Assembly (NCBI RefSeq): GCF_963667555.1
Contig: NZ_OY763421.1
Location: 885,562 to 949,561, forward strand
Direction of reading: 5' to 3'
Length of the DNA: 64,000 nucleotides
Origin: an uncultured Methanolobus sp.
GTDB taxonomy: Archaea > Halobacteriota > Methanosarcinia > Methanosarcinales > Methanosarcinaceae
The notes beneath the pieces are model-generated. The model ran no database searches. It was not told where the DNA came from and was given only the letters and a program-made list of their open reading frames with translations. A program made the translations under genes and the position numbers. This document shows positions 53,957-62,100 of the stretch, piece by piece; position 1 is the first letter of the stretch; every line of letters begins with the position of its first letter.

Positions 53957-56617
53957 TCATGCCAACCTCCTCACCGCCGGAGTATTCAGATTGAGGTCTC
54001 CATTCTCCCTTATCCGTTGTTTGATCCCCTGAAACCTGCTCCTTGAAACTCCGAGAGCTTCCGCTTCAGATTGTGACATTTGGAGGATATTGTTCATTAT
54101 TTCTTGCTTGTTGATGAACTCCTGAGCCTTCTTTACATCAAGAGCCTGCTCATCTATGTTATTGGCTTCTTTGCCGATATAGATAATAGAATCAGCATGT
54201 ATATGCTTCCTTTCTAGTATTCCTATATCACCGTCAAACTTAGCTTCTGGATGATTAGCATATTCTATTATCGTCCTGCTAAGTTGCTTGAAATAGTAAG
54301 AACCTTGTTTAATCTCTCCTGTTTCATAATCAATGAAAGATTCATAAACAATACTCTGAGGATCATTTGAGTATGGAGCTAAAGGTTTTACTGGTTTACA
54401 ATTTTCCTCAACAGTCTGAAACCCTAAATGATAGAAATTGAATGGTTTAATCTGCTCTTCCCATGACTTCCCTTTATTGAGTTTATCAAATCTCTTCCAT
54501 ACATTAGGAGTACTAACAGTAAGTTTGGAGATAGCATAGAGATTAGAATACTTCTCTTCAATATCAAGTTCTGAGATAATTCTATAGTGTAACTTAAGAA
54601 GATCTTCCCAAATCTCAGCCTGCCAATCTCCAACAGCCTTTGGAAATGGATTAGTCAAATGTCCAAGTCCATGCAGTTTAAAAGACCTCTCTCCTTCCAT
54701 GAATTTGATTTGTCCATTTTCATAAGTGTAAAGAGCATAACGCTTTGAAGATATGCCATAAAACCACATATTTTCTTTTTCAGCTTTCAATAAATCAATA
54801 TCAAGGCTGTATGGGTTCAATGGCTGGAAATAATCAATGATTTCCTGGGCATGTTCAGGAGGAACAAAAATAGAATCCGTATCCATGTAAGTATGAACTG
54901 AACCAAGCTCTCTGCATTTTGCTTCAGCCATAGCCAAGAACAGTTTAGAGCCTGAAGTAATCATAACAGCTAGCAACGGATGATAATAGTTACCTGCTTT
55001 CTCATATCTGTTCTCTGAAGTTTCAAAGCTATCTAATCCGTGTACCTGAATAACGCTTTTTTTATCTTCTGGATTTAACTCAATGAATATTCCATAACTC
55101 ATTGCATTAACAAGAATCTTGATAGCCTGCGCTCTACTTTTAAGAGCTTGATATTCTAATGCATCCTTGCTAATCTCCTTCATCTGAAGTTTGATCTTCT
55201 GTCTTTCTTCAACAAGAACCTGAACGAGATTATCATTTTCAGGATTAATGTCAATTCCAAGTATCCTAGAATTTCTTAATCCTTTCTGAATGCCTTTTGG
55301 AATAAATTTGACAGCTTCAACAATCTTTGGTACTTTTCCAGTAAGGATAACTGAAGCGATAATTTCAGGTAATGCATACCACAATTGAGAGTCAGAACTC
55401 AGGCAATTGATACCAACGTTATATCCTGTTCCTGAGCCTTTATAATCCATCCTGACAGGCAATATATCATTGTCAGGCCGAATCTTAACCATAACAACAA
55501 AGTCTTTCCAATTAGCTTTACTTTGAAGAAATGCAAGGTCTACATTTAAGAGCATCTCCTTGATTTCATCAGTAACATCTTTCATCTCAAGAGATTCAGC
55601 TATCATGAATCTCCACAAGTCCATTTCCATTGTAATGGTTGGATACATGCTTGTAAAATCAAGAGTTGTAACCTTAACAGGCTGTTTCCTTATCTTGCAT
55701 TCACATCTTCCTCCATAGTATGATGTCATGATATTACCAAGCATCTCAGGAGAGAATTCAGGATTAAGAGTTAAGAATGATTCAATGCCCAACTGTTTAA
55801 GAGCATGTTTTCCAATTGATGCGGAGCTGTATATTTTTGTTAGTGGTATATCAATTCCGTAAATATCCAATTCATCTACAAGCTTTTCGTATACTTCGTA
55901 TGTGGTTTCTACATCCTGAATAAGATAATCTATGTATCTACTCGTAACTTTTCCGTGTTCTATTCCTTCAATCTTTCGTATTCGTGTATTGAGTTTCTCT
56001 CCTGCTCGTTTGAGAGAGATACGCTTTGATTGAAGTAAGACCTCAGCTAGTTTTTGAGCATCAAGAAAATGACCTGAAAAATAATCTTCTCCTTTATTGA
56101 TCTTAGTAGAAGTGAACTTAAAATTGTGAGCATCTCCCATCTTCTTGATTACAATTGGAGGATTAAACCTATTTTCAGATAATGAAAATGTAAATCCTCC
56201 TTTATTATTTCCTCTGGATATACCTACTTCTATAGCTAATCTGCTTATGTCAAATGGAAGATTAAATCCTATACATAAGGTTCTAAACCCAAAAATCTCT
56301 GGATAAAGCACAGAATCTATAAATTCTTTTATGGTATAGAGGGATATTTGTTGTGTATTTGCATATATTTTTAGTGTCTCTCCCTCATTCTCTGTTAAGA
56401 TATTAGGGTTATAGAATAGCCCTGCATGCTGAATATAAGAATCCTGATATATCTCAAAATAACCAATTTTAAGGTTCTGATACTGGTTTATAGTTGTCTC
56501 AGTATCAAAAACCAATACCCTGTCATGTCTTAGCGGTACGTTATAAGGCTTATAAGGGTGATTGCTTTTAAGGTGTTTTACCTTTTGAGTATATCCCCTT
56601 ATAGCGATTTTAGACAT
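53957..56617 (-). CDS. Casposon family B DNA polymerase
   Basis: 886 residues. It is thought to replicate the excised element. Exonuclease motif I VFDTETT (D38, E40); palm motif A DFTSMYPTI (D320); fingers motif B with AIKILVNAMSYGIF; motif C YMDTDSIFV (D579 and D581). All catalytic aspartates are present. The C-terminus has a helical tail (SQSEAEALGVSRSRFQGIKQRIRENGDLNLNT) that looks like a small helix-turn-helix and is shared with the second polymerase at 63448. Last gene of the minus-strand core operon; its ATG overlaps the HNH gene by 8 bp. Confidence 0.95.
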   Translation of the reverse strand: MSKIAIRGYTQKVKHLKSNHPYKPYNVPLRHDRVLVFDTETTINQYQNLKIGYFEIYQDSYIQHAGLFYNPNILTENEGETLKIYANTQQISLYTIKEFIDSVLYPEIFGFRTLCIGFNLPFDISRLAIEVGISRGNNKGGFTFSLSENRFNPPIVIKKMGDAHNFKFTSTKINKGEDYFSGHFLDAQKLAEVLLQSKRISLKRAGEKLNTRIRKIEGIEHGKVTSRYIDYLIQDVETTYEVYEKLVDELDIYGIDIPLTKIYSSASIGKHALKQLGIESFLTLNPEFSPEMLGNIMTSYYGGRCECKIRKQPVKVTTLDFTSMYPTITMEMDLWRFMIAESLEMKDVTDEIKEMLLNVDLAFLQSKANWKDFVVMVKIRPDNDILPVRMDYKGSGTGYNVGINCLSSDSQLWYALPEIIASVILTGKVPKIVEAVKFIPKGIQKGLRNSRILGIDINPENDNLVQVLVEERQKIKLQMKEISKDALEYQALKSRAQAIKILVNAMSYGIFIELNPEDKKSVIQVHGLDSFETSENRYEKAGNYYHPLLAVMITSGSKLFLAMAEAKCRELGSVHTYMDTDSIFVPPEHAQEIIDYFQPLNPYSLDIDLLKAEKENMWFYGISSKRYALYTYENGQIKFMEGERSFKLHGLGHLTNPFPKAVGDWQAEIWEDLLKLHYRIISELDIEEKYSNLYAISKLTVSTPNVWKRFDKLNKGKSWEEQIKPFNFYHLGFQTVEENCKPVKPLAPYSNDPQSIVYESFIDYETGEIKQGSYYFKQLSRTIIEYANHPEAKFDGDIGILERKHIHADSIIYIGKEANNIDEQALDVKKAQEFINKQEIMNNILQMSQSEAEALGVSRSRFQGIKQRIRENGDLNLNTPAVRRLA

Positions 56618-56942
56618 TAACTGTCATCTCCGTTCCAATATCTATCAAACGGTTCCCAAGTTCTCTTAACAAAGCTCCAATTGAAATGATGTTGAATGCT
56701 CTTTTGTTTTGCGAAGATGCATCTTTAGACCTTACTCTTGGACTCAGTTTGTTTTGTTGTGCTGTAACCTTTGCATGACAGTTCTTGCAAAGTGGCTCAA
56801 CCCAATCAGAGTTATTTCTTCCGTCAACATGATGCATTTCAATGATGTTATTATCATCTTCTCCACAAATTGCACATGCAACAGGTGGCTTTCCTCCCTT
56901 CTTGTTTCTTTTAATGTAATTCCTGTATGCTTCCTTATCCAT
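56610..56942 (-). CDS. Casposon HNH endonuclease
   Basis: 110 residues. The zinc and HNH motifs: CAICGEDD, EMHHVDGRNNSDWVEPLCKNCHAKVT, with C-x2-C pairs that hold zinc and the HH...N...H metal site. HNH nucleases are frequent in casposons next to the polymerase; their step in the cycle is unknown. A basic C-terminal tail of about 45 residues follows. Start ATG at 56942 with aaggagtggtaact; GTG at 56951 overlaps the ribosome site. Confidence 0.9.
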   Translation of the reverse strand: MDKEAYRNYIKRNKKGGKPPVACAICGEDDNNIIEMHHVDGRNNSDWVEPLCKNCHAKVTAQQNKLSPRVRSKDASSQNKRAFNIISIGALLRELGNRLIDIGTEMTVNV

Positions 56943-56954
56943 AGTTACCACTCC

Positions 56955-57593
56955 TTAGTTACTGTAAATCTCGAAGAATTCCGGCTCTTCTATTGTTTCT
57001 CTTATTTCGTACAACCTGTCAAGGTCTGTTTCAAAATGATGTTCTTTGCCGTTAGCATCAATGAGCTTCAGATTCTTGTATTTCCTGAGAACTGATTCAT
57101 CACCAGTTTTCAAAGCCTTCTGAACATCATTGAAGTACTTTGCAATCCTGCTTCTGTCCTTTGAAGAAGTTGTTACTATTGATTTTAGACCATCTTTTGT
57201 ATAGACGGACATTTCAACTTCTAGGCTATCAGTCTTGCTTGCAACCCATTTTCCATTTGACTTTTGAAGCTGATTTCCAAGATTCTTTAAAGCAAAGTCT
57301 TTCCTGAGTCCTCTTTTCTCCAATACATGAGTCAATGATTCTCCTTTTCTGACAGACCTCAAAATTTCAAGTGACAGGTTTCTATCCATTTTCTGTTGGG
57401 AGCTTAAATTCTTCCAAGCGGTTTGACTCAGCTCATAGTCAGATATCTTGAGATTCCTCAACTGGTTTAGGCTCTTATCAGGAAATAGTTGATGTTTCTT
57501 GATGATCTCCTTTGCATATCTGGTATCTCTTGGCATGGCTTTGAACCATTCTCCATAAGTCCTGAAGTCCTTAGAAAAAATTGGTCGGCTCAT
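56955..57593 (-). CDS. Casposon core protein of unknown function
   Basis: 212 residues, basic, no named domain. The first half is helical (YGEWFKAMPRDTRYAKEIIKKHQLFPDKSLNQLRNL) with a probable helix-turn-helix near residues 60-110 (EILRSVRKGESLTHVLEKRGLRKDFALKNLG). The second half has a small beta-rich part. The ATGA start overlaps the RHH gene stop, and the HNH gene follows by 12 bp, so it is part of the core operon. A DNA-binding or accessory replication role is inferred. Confidence 0.65.
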   Translation of the reverse strand: MSRPIFSKDFRTYGEWFKAMPRDTRYAKEIIKKHQLFPDKSLNQLRNLKISDYELSQTAWKNLSSQQKMDRNLSLEILRSVRKGESLTHVLEKRGLRKDFALKNLGNQLQKSNGKWVASKTDSLEVEMSVYTKDGLKSIVTTSSKDRSRIAKYFNDVQKALKTGDESVLRKYKNLKLIDANGKEHHFETDLDRLYEIRETIEEPEFFEIYSN

Positions 57594-57730
57594 CCTTCAG
57601 ACTCCCAGAGTTTCATTATTCCCATTCTGATAACTTCAGCCTGAGAGCATCCAAATTTGTTTGACAACTGTTCGAGTTTCCCCTTAAGGAAAGGGGATAT
57701 TGTGGTTATTATTCTTTGACTTTCGCACAT
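57590..57730 (-). CDS. Small ribbon-helix-helix protein, first gene of the core operon
   Basis: 46 residues: IITTISPFLKGKLEQLSNKF as the beta strand and first helix, then CSQAEVIRMGIMKLWESEG as the second helix, the typical MetJ/Arc pattern. It probably binds DNA as a dimer and may control the operon or help mark the casposon ends. The stop codon TGA overlaps the next ATG (ATGA). An alternative ATG 8 bases upstream is in another frame. Too short for most gene callers. Confidence 0.7.
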   Translation of the reverse strand: MCESQRIITTISPFLKGKLEQLSNKFGCSQAEVIRMGIMKLWESEG

Positions 57731-57810
57731 CTGCGCATCACTAATGTACTATATGACACCTATAATGATATTTACATCCACGATTTTCTGAACCTTATCT
57801 ATAAGTAAAA

Positions 57811-57841
57811 GATATAAATAATATCAAATATGATATCTATT
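57811..57841 (+). promoter_or_regulatory. Promoter and operator of the wHTH-cas1 operon
   Basis: TATA box gatataaata (57811-57820) followed by the palindrome ATATCAaataTGATAT (57821-57836, 6-bp arms). Transcription should start near 57840, at the ATG 57842, so the mRNA is probably leaderless. The site fits autoregulation by the winged-helix protein or the divergent RHH protein. The minus-strand core operon has a TATA-like catatag near 57755. Confidence 0.55.
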
Positions 57842-58750
57842 ATGAACAAAAATGAAACTAATCTTGAAGATGAAATTTTATATCATTTGAGAAAAAACAC
57901 AAAAATGAGGACAGAAGAACTAATAACAGCTATTGTAGATGATCATAAACAAACAATCAAACATGGAGAAAAAACGAAACAAAATACTACAACTGGTTAT
58001 AGTCGATCTACGATTATCAGAACTCTAAATGATATGGTGAAATCCAAGAACATATTAAGGTTGAATAAAGAAGAACTAAACCGCTATGGATACAATATAA
58101 CTGATGGAAAAGCTACTTACATTTTTACTCCTGAAAGTTTTGAATTAAAAACCCATATTGACAAAGTCCTTAATCTGCTGAAAAATGGAGATGAAAGCGA
58201 TAAACAAATGGCATTAAAAGAGCTCACTAGGTACGACAAATTATATTCTTTTGATGAAAGTCAATTAGATTTGCTTGTCGAAAATCTAAATTCTGTTGAT
58301 GCTGATTTAACCAATAAATTCGTAGTTACTTTGAAAAATTATATTGTTGATAAAAATAAAGAACCAACTAATAGAGAAAAGTTGCTAATAGCTCTTAGAT
58401 GTGTTTTGGATAAATATGGAAGTCCAAAAGGTAAAAGCGGGCATGTTAGAAATTCTGTTCTTTGCTTATTGACTCACTATAAAGATGAAGGTATAATTGA
58501 CCAAATAATCAAAGATGCAACTATGTTAGATAATCCCCAAGAAGTAGAAGAGGATTATGATATAACTGCTATTGCTGAACTTGTAGTAAATAATCCTTCT
58601 AAGCTCTTTGAAGTTGAAAGGCAGATGTTCAAAGAAGGAAAAACTAATTCTGTAGATTTTATTTCTAATATCCGGTCTGAATCAATGCAACAGCTTGGAA
58701 TGTCAAACCTTCCCAAAAGAAACACAAACATTGAAGGAAGTGGTTTTTAA
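57842..58750 (+). CDS. Casposon winged-helix regulator
   Basis: 302 residues. The N-terminal 90 residues form a winged helix (LEDEILYHLRKNTKMRTEELITAIV ... YSRSTIIRTLNDMVKSKNILRL) with a wing ending YIFTPESF; the rest is helical and repeat-like. The start is chosen at ATG 57842, which coincides with the predicted transcription start, rather than 57830, which lies in the operator. The stop overlaps the cas1 start (TAATG), so the two are translationally coupled. It may regulate the casposon or act in target choice. Confidence 0.75.
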   Translation: MNKNETNLEDEILYHLRKNTKMRTEELITAIVDDHKQTIKHGEKTKQNTTTGYSRSTIIRTLNDMVKSKNILRLNKEELNRYGYNITDGKATYIFTPESFELKTHIDKVLNLLKNGDESDKQMALKELTRYDKLYSFDESQLDLLVENLNSVDADLTNKFVVTLKNYIVDKNKEPTNREKLLIALRCVLDKYGSPKGKSGHVRNSVLCLLTHYKDEGIIDQIIKDATMLDNPQEVEEDYDITAIAELVVNNPSKLFEVERQMFKEGKTNSVDFISNIRSESMQQLGMSNLPKRNTNIEGSGF

Positions 58751-59949
58751 TGAAAATGCTTCTTCTCAATGGTCATGGAATAGATATGCGTGTTAGTGGT
58801 GCTAAACTACATATCAAGAATGGCAGGACTTCATCTACTGAAGAACCTGAAGAGTATGTATTCTCTCCAAAAAGGATGGATATAGACCACATCATTGTTT
58901 ATGGCAGAAATGGAAATCTTACTCTTGATGCTGTTAGATGGTTGATTAAACATAATGTTCAGGTTACTTTCCTTGATTGGAACGGTAAAATTCTAAGCAC
59001 CCTGCAACCTCCTGAAACTACCAATGTCAAGACTAAGTTTGCTCAGTATCACGCTTTTGAGGATGAAGAGAGCAGAATAAAGATAGCAAGGAAATTCATT
59101 GAAGCCAAGTTTGATAAATCCATTGTAGTTATGGATTATCTAAAACAAAGGTATCCTGAAGTTGATTATAATTTCTCAGAGGATATTGAAAAACTGAAGT
59201 CTGCTTCAACCATCAAGGAAATAATGGGTATTGAAGGCGGTGTTGCTTGGAAATACTGGAATGAGTTTAACAAGGCTATTCCTGAAGAATATGATTTTTG
59301 CTCAAGGATAGACCAATACAGGAGAGCAACAGGAGCAGGAGACAAAGTTAATGTCATGCTCAATTATGGTTATGCTTTGCTTGAAGCTGAATGTTTAAGA
59401 GCGATTAATACAGCCGGTCTTGATGCTCATGTAGGATTTTTGCATGAGATGAATCCAAGTAAGAACAGTCTAGCCTATGACTTGCAAGAGCCATTCAGAT
59501 TCCTTGTTGATATGGCTGTAATCAGCCTTATTGAGTCCAACAAGATGGATAATACAGACTTTATCAGGACTGAGAGCTATTCACTCAGGCTCAAACCTTC
59601 GGGAGCTAAAAAGGTTACTGAGGAATTCAATAACTGGATGAACAAGAAAGTTCCATACAAGAAACAGTCTGTTATGTGGAGTTATGCTTTGTTGTTAAAA
59701 ACTAGGGAGCTTGCTCAGTATCTTGTTGAGAAAAGAAAGACTCTTGATTTCAGCAAACCTGCCTATTCGGTTGAAAGACAGGACTCAGATGATATAAGGC
59801 AGAAAATACTCAGTATATCTTATTCTGACTGGAAGAAGATGGGATTTTCTAAAGGAACACTCCATTATATGAAAAAGAACGCTGAAGCTGATACACCGTT
59901 TACCTTAAACTCTCATGTAAAGGAGAGGTTGGAGATGTGGGAAAAGTGA
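58750..59949 (+). CDS. cas1: Cas1-family casposase (integrase)
   Basis: 399 residues. Cas1 fold with the N-terminal beta domain (MLLLNGHGIDMRVSGAKLHI) and the helical catalytic domain. The metal ligands are all present: E162 in MGIEGGVAW, H227 in LDAHVGFLH, and D244 with E247 in SLAYDLQEPFR. A C-terminal extension of about 50 residues (SYSDWKKMGFSKGTLHYMKKNA) forms the helix-turn-helix that distinguishes casposases from CRISPR Cas1. It joins the terminal repeats to target DNA, giving the 14-bp duplication. No cas2, CRISPR repeats or interference genes are nearby. Confidence 0.96.
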   Translation: MKMLLLNGHGIDMRVSGAKLHIKNGRTSSTEEPEEYVFSPKRMDIDHIIVYGRNGNLTLDAVRWLIKHNVQVTFLDWNGKILSTLQPPETTNVKTKFAQYHAFEDEESRIKIARKFIEAKFDKSIVVMDYLKQRYPEVDYNFSEDIEKLKSASTIKEIMGIEGGVAWKYWNEFNKAIPEEYDFCSRIDQYRRATGAGDKVNVMLNYGYALLEAECLRAINTAGLDAHVGFLHEMNPSKNSLAYDLQEPFRFLVDMAVISLIESNKMDNTDFIRTESYSLRLKPSGAKKVTEEFNNWMNKKVPYKKQSVMWSYALLLKTRELAQYLVEKRKTLDFSKPAYSVERQDSDDIRQKILSISYSDWKKMGFSKGTLHYMKKNAEADTPFTLNSHVKERLEMWEK

Positions 59950-60025
59950 TGAACAATACACAAAAAATATATAATATGCTTTTTTAACAGATAAACTAAT
60001 AAAGATTATTTGGCTGGTAATTAAA

Positions 60026-61396
60026 GTGGTTTTAATTAGACCTAGACTAAATGACTATCACAACTTACCTTTTACTCAAGAAGAAGTTGATTTTGCAATT
60101 CCTTTTTTGGATGAAGACATTCCACTATATTTAGATCCTTTTTTATTATGGAAATCTCCTTCTCATCAGGATAATTCATTGCACACTTCACTAATAAATA
60201 GTTTTAATCATATAGGTGTTTTATTAAAAAAAGACAAAAAAGAAGAAGCTATTGATATTTTAATTAAATGTTCTGAATGCAATGAAGTTGGATTAGGTAA
60301 CTCCAAAACAAGACATGGAGCACATATCGGACGAAACGTGGCAGAAAACATACTTTCATTATTTGGAAATATACCACAAGTTAATGTATCTGGTTTTGTT
60401 CATTTTGAAGAAATACAACTATTTGTAGAACATATATCTTCTGATAGAATTAGTGATTTTGCTTGTAGTTTTTTAAAATCGTTTTTAATTGACTTTACAA
60501 TTGATCAATGTAAAAATTATGATATCCCCATCGACAAAGTACAACTCGGGGTTTATAATTATAGAAAAAATACTATTGTGGAAGAGGAAACATATTTACC
60601 CATAAATCCTTCTACAAGTGAACCAATTATTTTTGTACCAAAAAGATGGTTAAGACGTGATACTTGGATTAACTATCAAGATTACCTCAATAGTTATTAC
60701 CTAGAAAATATTCCTCAAGCAAATTATGAAAACATAGAACATATATCAGTTCTCACTTACAATCGATATAACTATGATGTAGTTCAAACTTACCTTGACA
60801 TAAAAGAAGCTCAAAATTCAGATTGTAAAAATGACCCCCTATTTAAGCCAATTCCGGTTACTTCTAGTAAAAGAAAACTATCGACAATAAGAAAATTGCC
60901 GAGTGGGAAAACGGATAATGCTGATAGAAAATATGAAGACAATGTATGTCAATTATTAGCGACTTTATTTTATCCAAAACTAGATTTTGCTGATGAGCAA
61001 AGTCGAACTGAATCAGGAGTTTTAATTCGAGATTTGATATTTTATAATAACAGGTCTTATGATTTTTTAAAAGATTTATATGATGATTATGGTAGTCAAC
61101 AACTCATTTTTGAACTAAAAAATGTGAAGGAAGTTACGAGAGACCATATTTTTCAGCTTAATAGATATTTAAATGACAATTTTGGAAAATTTGGGGTTAT
61201 TGTTACTCGCAACCCTCCCCCTTCTAAAGTATTTAGAAATACTATTGATTTATGGTCTGGACAAAGGAGGTGTATATTAATTTTAGATGATTCTGATCTT
61301 GAAATGATGTGTTTACTTTACGAAACTAAGCAGCGTTTACCAATTGATGTCCTTAAGAAAAAATATGTAGAATTTATGAGAAAATGTCCTTCATGA
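60026..61396 (+). CDS. Casposon cargo: PD-(D/E)XK-like nuclease
   Basis: 456 residues, AT-rich. The C-terminal 150 residues fit a restriction-endonuclease-like fold: RKYEDNVCQLLATLFYPKLD, then a D in GVLIRDLIF and the E-x-K in LIFELKNVKE, followed by HIFQLNRYLND and FGVIVTRNPP, a spacing typical of PD-(D/E)XK enzymes. The N-terminal 280 residues (FAIPFLDEDIPLYLDPFLLW...) are unknown and may recognise a trigger. A single-gene or two-gene defence module is a fair guess. GTG start after ggtaattaaa. Coupled with the next small gene. Confidence 0.68.
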   Translation: MVLIRPRLNDYHNLPFTQEEVDFAIPFLDEDIPLYLDPFLLWKSPSHQDNSLHTSLINSFNHIGVLLKKDKKEEAIDILIKCSECNEVGLGNSKTRHGAHIGRNVAENILSLFGNIPQVNVSGFVHFEEIQLFVEHISSDRISDFACSFLKSFLIDFTIDQCKNYDIPIDKVQLGVYNYRKNTIVEEETYLPINPSTSEPIIFVPKRWLRRDTWINYQDYLNSYYLENIPQANYENIEHISVLTYNRYNYDVVQTYLDIKEAQNSDCKNDPLFKPIPVTSSKRKLSTIRKLPSGKTDNADRKYEDNVCQLLATLFYPKLDFADEQSRTESGVLIRDLIFYNNRSYDFLKDLYDDYGSQQLIFELKNVKEVTRDHIFQLNRYLNDNFGKFGVIVTRNPPPSKVFRNTIDLWSGQRRCILILDDSDLEMMCLLYETKQRLPIDVLKKKYVEFMRKCPS

Positions 61397-61406
61397 AGGT
61401 GATTAT

Positions 61407-61790
61407 ATGAAAACAAGTGATGATATTGATTTTTTCAAAACGACTAGTGCACAAATGAATGAAATGTACAAAGAATTTTCCGAGTTATCGAAGAAGAAGG
61501 CGGATAACCCAATAAATTTGTTTAAATTAGAGTTTATTAATAAGATAATAAATGATGCGAATTCAATTCTTGGAGAAGCCTATAAACCTTTTGATCACTT
61601 TGATAATTTTAAGGAGGAACAATTACCTACTAATAGTGATGTCATAATTGTTCTTTCACAATACCAAAATGCACTGGAAAAGCTCCGATGCAACAATATA
61701 GAAGAAGATTACAATGGATGGTATTGGTTAATTGAAGGAGAAATATCTTCAATAAAAACAACTCCACCATCACCTAAATTTAAGCGTTAG
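61407..61790 (+). CDS. Casposon cargo: small partner of the nuclease
   Basis: 127 residues, helical with a central hydrophobic stretch (NLFKLEFINKIINDANSILGEAYKPF) and no recognised domain. The ATG follows gaaggtgattat, a perfect ribosome site, just 10 bp after the nuclease stop, so the two are co-translated and may form an effector-regulator pair. Function unknown. Confidence 0.62.
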   Translation: MKTSDDIDFFKTTSAQMNEMYKEFSELSKKKADNPINLFKLEFINKIINDANSILGEAYKPFDHFDNFKEEQLPTNSDVIIVLSQYQNALEKLRCNNIEEDYNGWYWLIEGEISSIKTTPPSPKFKR

Positions 61791-61915
61791 AGAATAATTA
61801 GAACTTATTCATACTTTTTTAATGTGGTGTTTTTAAAAGAATAATTAATTATTAATTATTATTTATTAAATCCACAATATTTTGAAGTAGTTTTAAACTG
61901 ATACTTAATTTTGCT

Positions 61916-61947
61916 AAAGTTCGGTTTTTTGGAGTTACCTATATCCC
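61916..61947 (-). repeat. Right terminal inverted repeat of casposon 1
   Basis: Ends ttacctatatccc at 61947; read inverted it begins gggatataggtaactcc then six A and ccgaac, matching the left end at 52670. Confidence 0.88.
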
Positions 61948-61961
61948 CGCATCTAAAATTT
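61948..61961. repeat. Shared target-site duplication between the two casposons
   Basis: cgcatctaaaattt. It closes casposon 1 and opens casposon 2, matching the tRNA-side copy at 52656 in 12 of 14 positions. The differences (gt versus ta) suggest drift since insertion or that each event used a slightly different site. Confidence 0.8.
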
Positions 61962-61990
61962 GGGATATATACAAGCGGAAAAAAGTGTAC
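61962..61990 (+). repeat. Left terminal repeat of casposon 2
   Basis: gggatatatacaagcgg then six A and gtg. It has the same 17 bases before the A6 run as casposon 1, with 12 of those 17 identical, so the elements are related but not copies. Confidence 0.8.
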
Positions 61991-62100
61991 GCTATTTTTA
62001 CCATGCCAGATTATTTTATTTTGCTTTGAAATTTTAAAACTATTCAACTTACGTGAACAAATTGGAAAGTATTAAATAACTTTTACTTATACTAGAATAT

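Larger units (their letters stand above)
52670..61947 (+). mobile_element. Casposon 1, complete (about 9.28 kb)
   Basis: A self-replicating transposon that uses a Cas1 integrase. It is bounded by terminal inverted repeats (52670 and 61947) and an imperfect 14-bp target duplication, and is placed at the tRNA-Leu(UAA) 3' end as in casposons of other Methanosarcinales. Core: RHH protein, unknown protein, HNH nuclease and family B DNA polymerase on the minus strand; divergent winged-helix protein and Cas1 on the plus strand. Cargo: two unknown genes at the left, a PD-(D/E)XK-like nuclease and an unknown gene at the right. All core genes and catalytic residues look intact, so it may be active. Cargo is clearly more AT-rich than the chromosome. 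Confidence 0.92.

Noticed and set aside
58750..59949. CRISPR-Cas locus suggested by Cas1
   Set aside because: No cas2, no effector genes and no regularly spaced direct repeats on either side. The neighbours (polymerase, HNH, terminal repeats, tRNA target duplication) and the C-terminal helix-turn-helix identify a casposase.
52576..61961. Integrated virus or plasmid at the tRNA gene
   Set aside because: No tyrosine or serine recombinase, capsid, terminase or portal genes; the terminal inverted repeats and 14-bp duplication fit a casposon.
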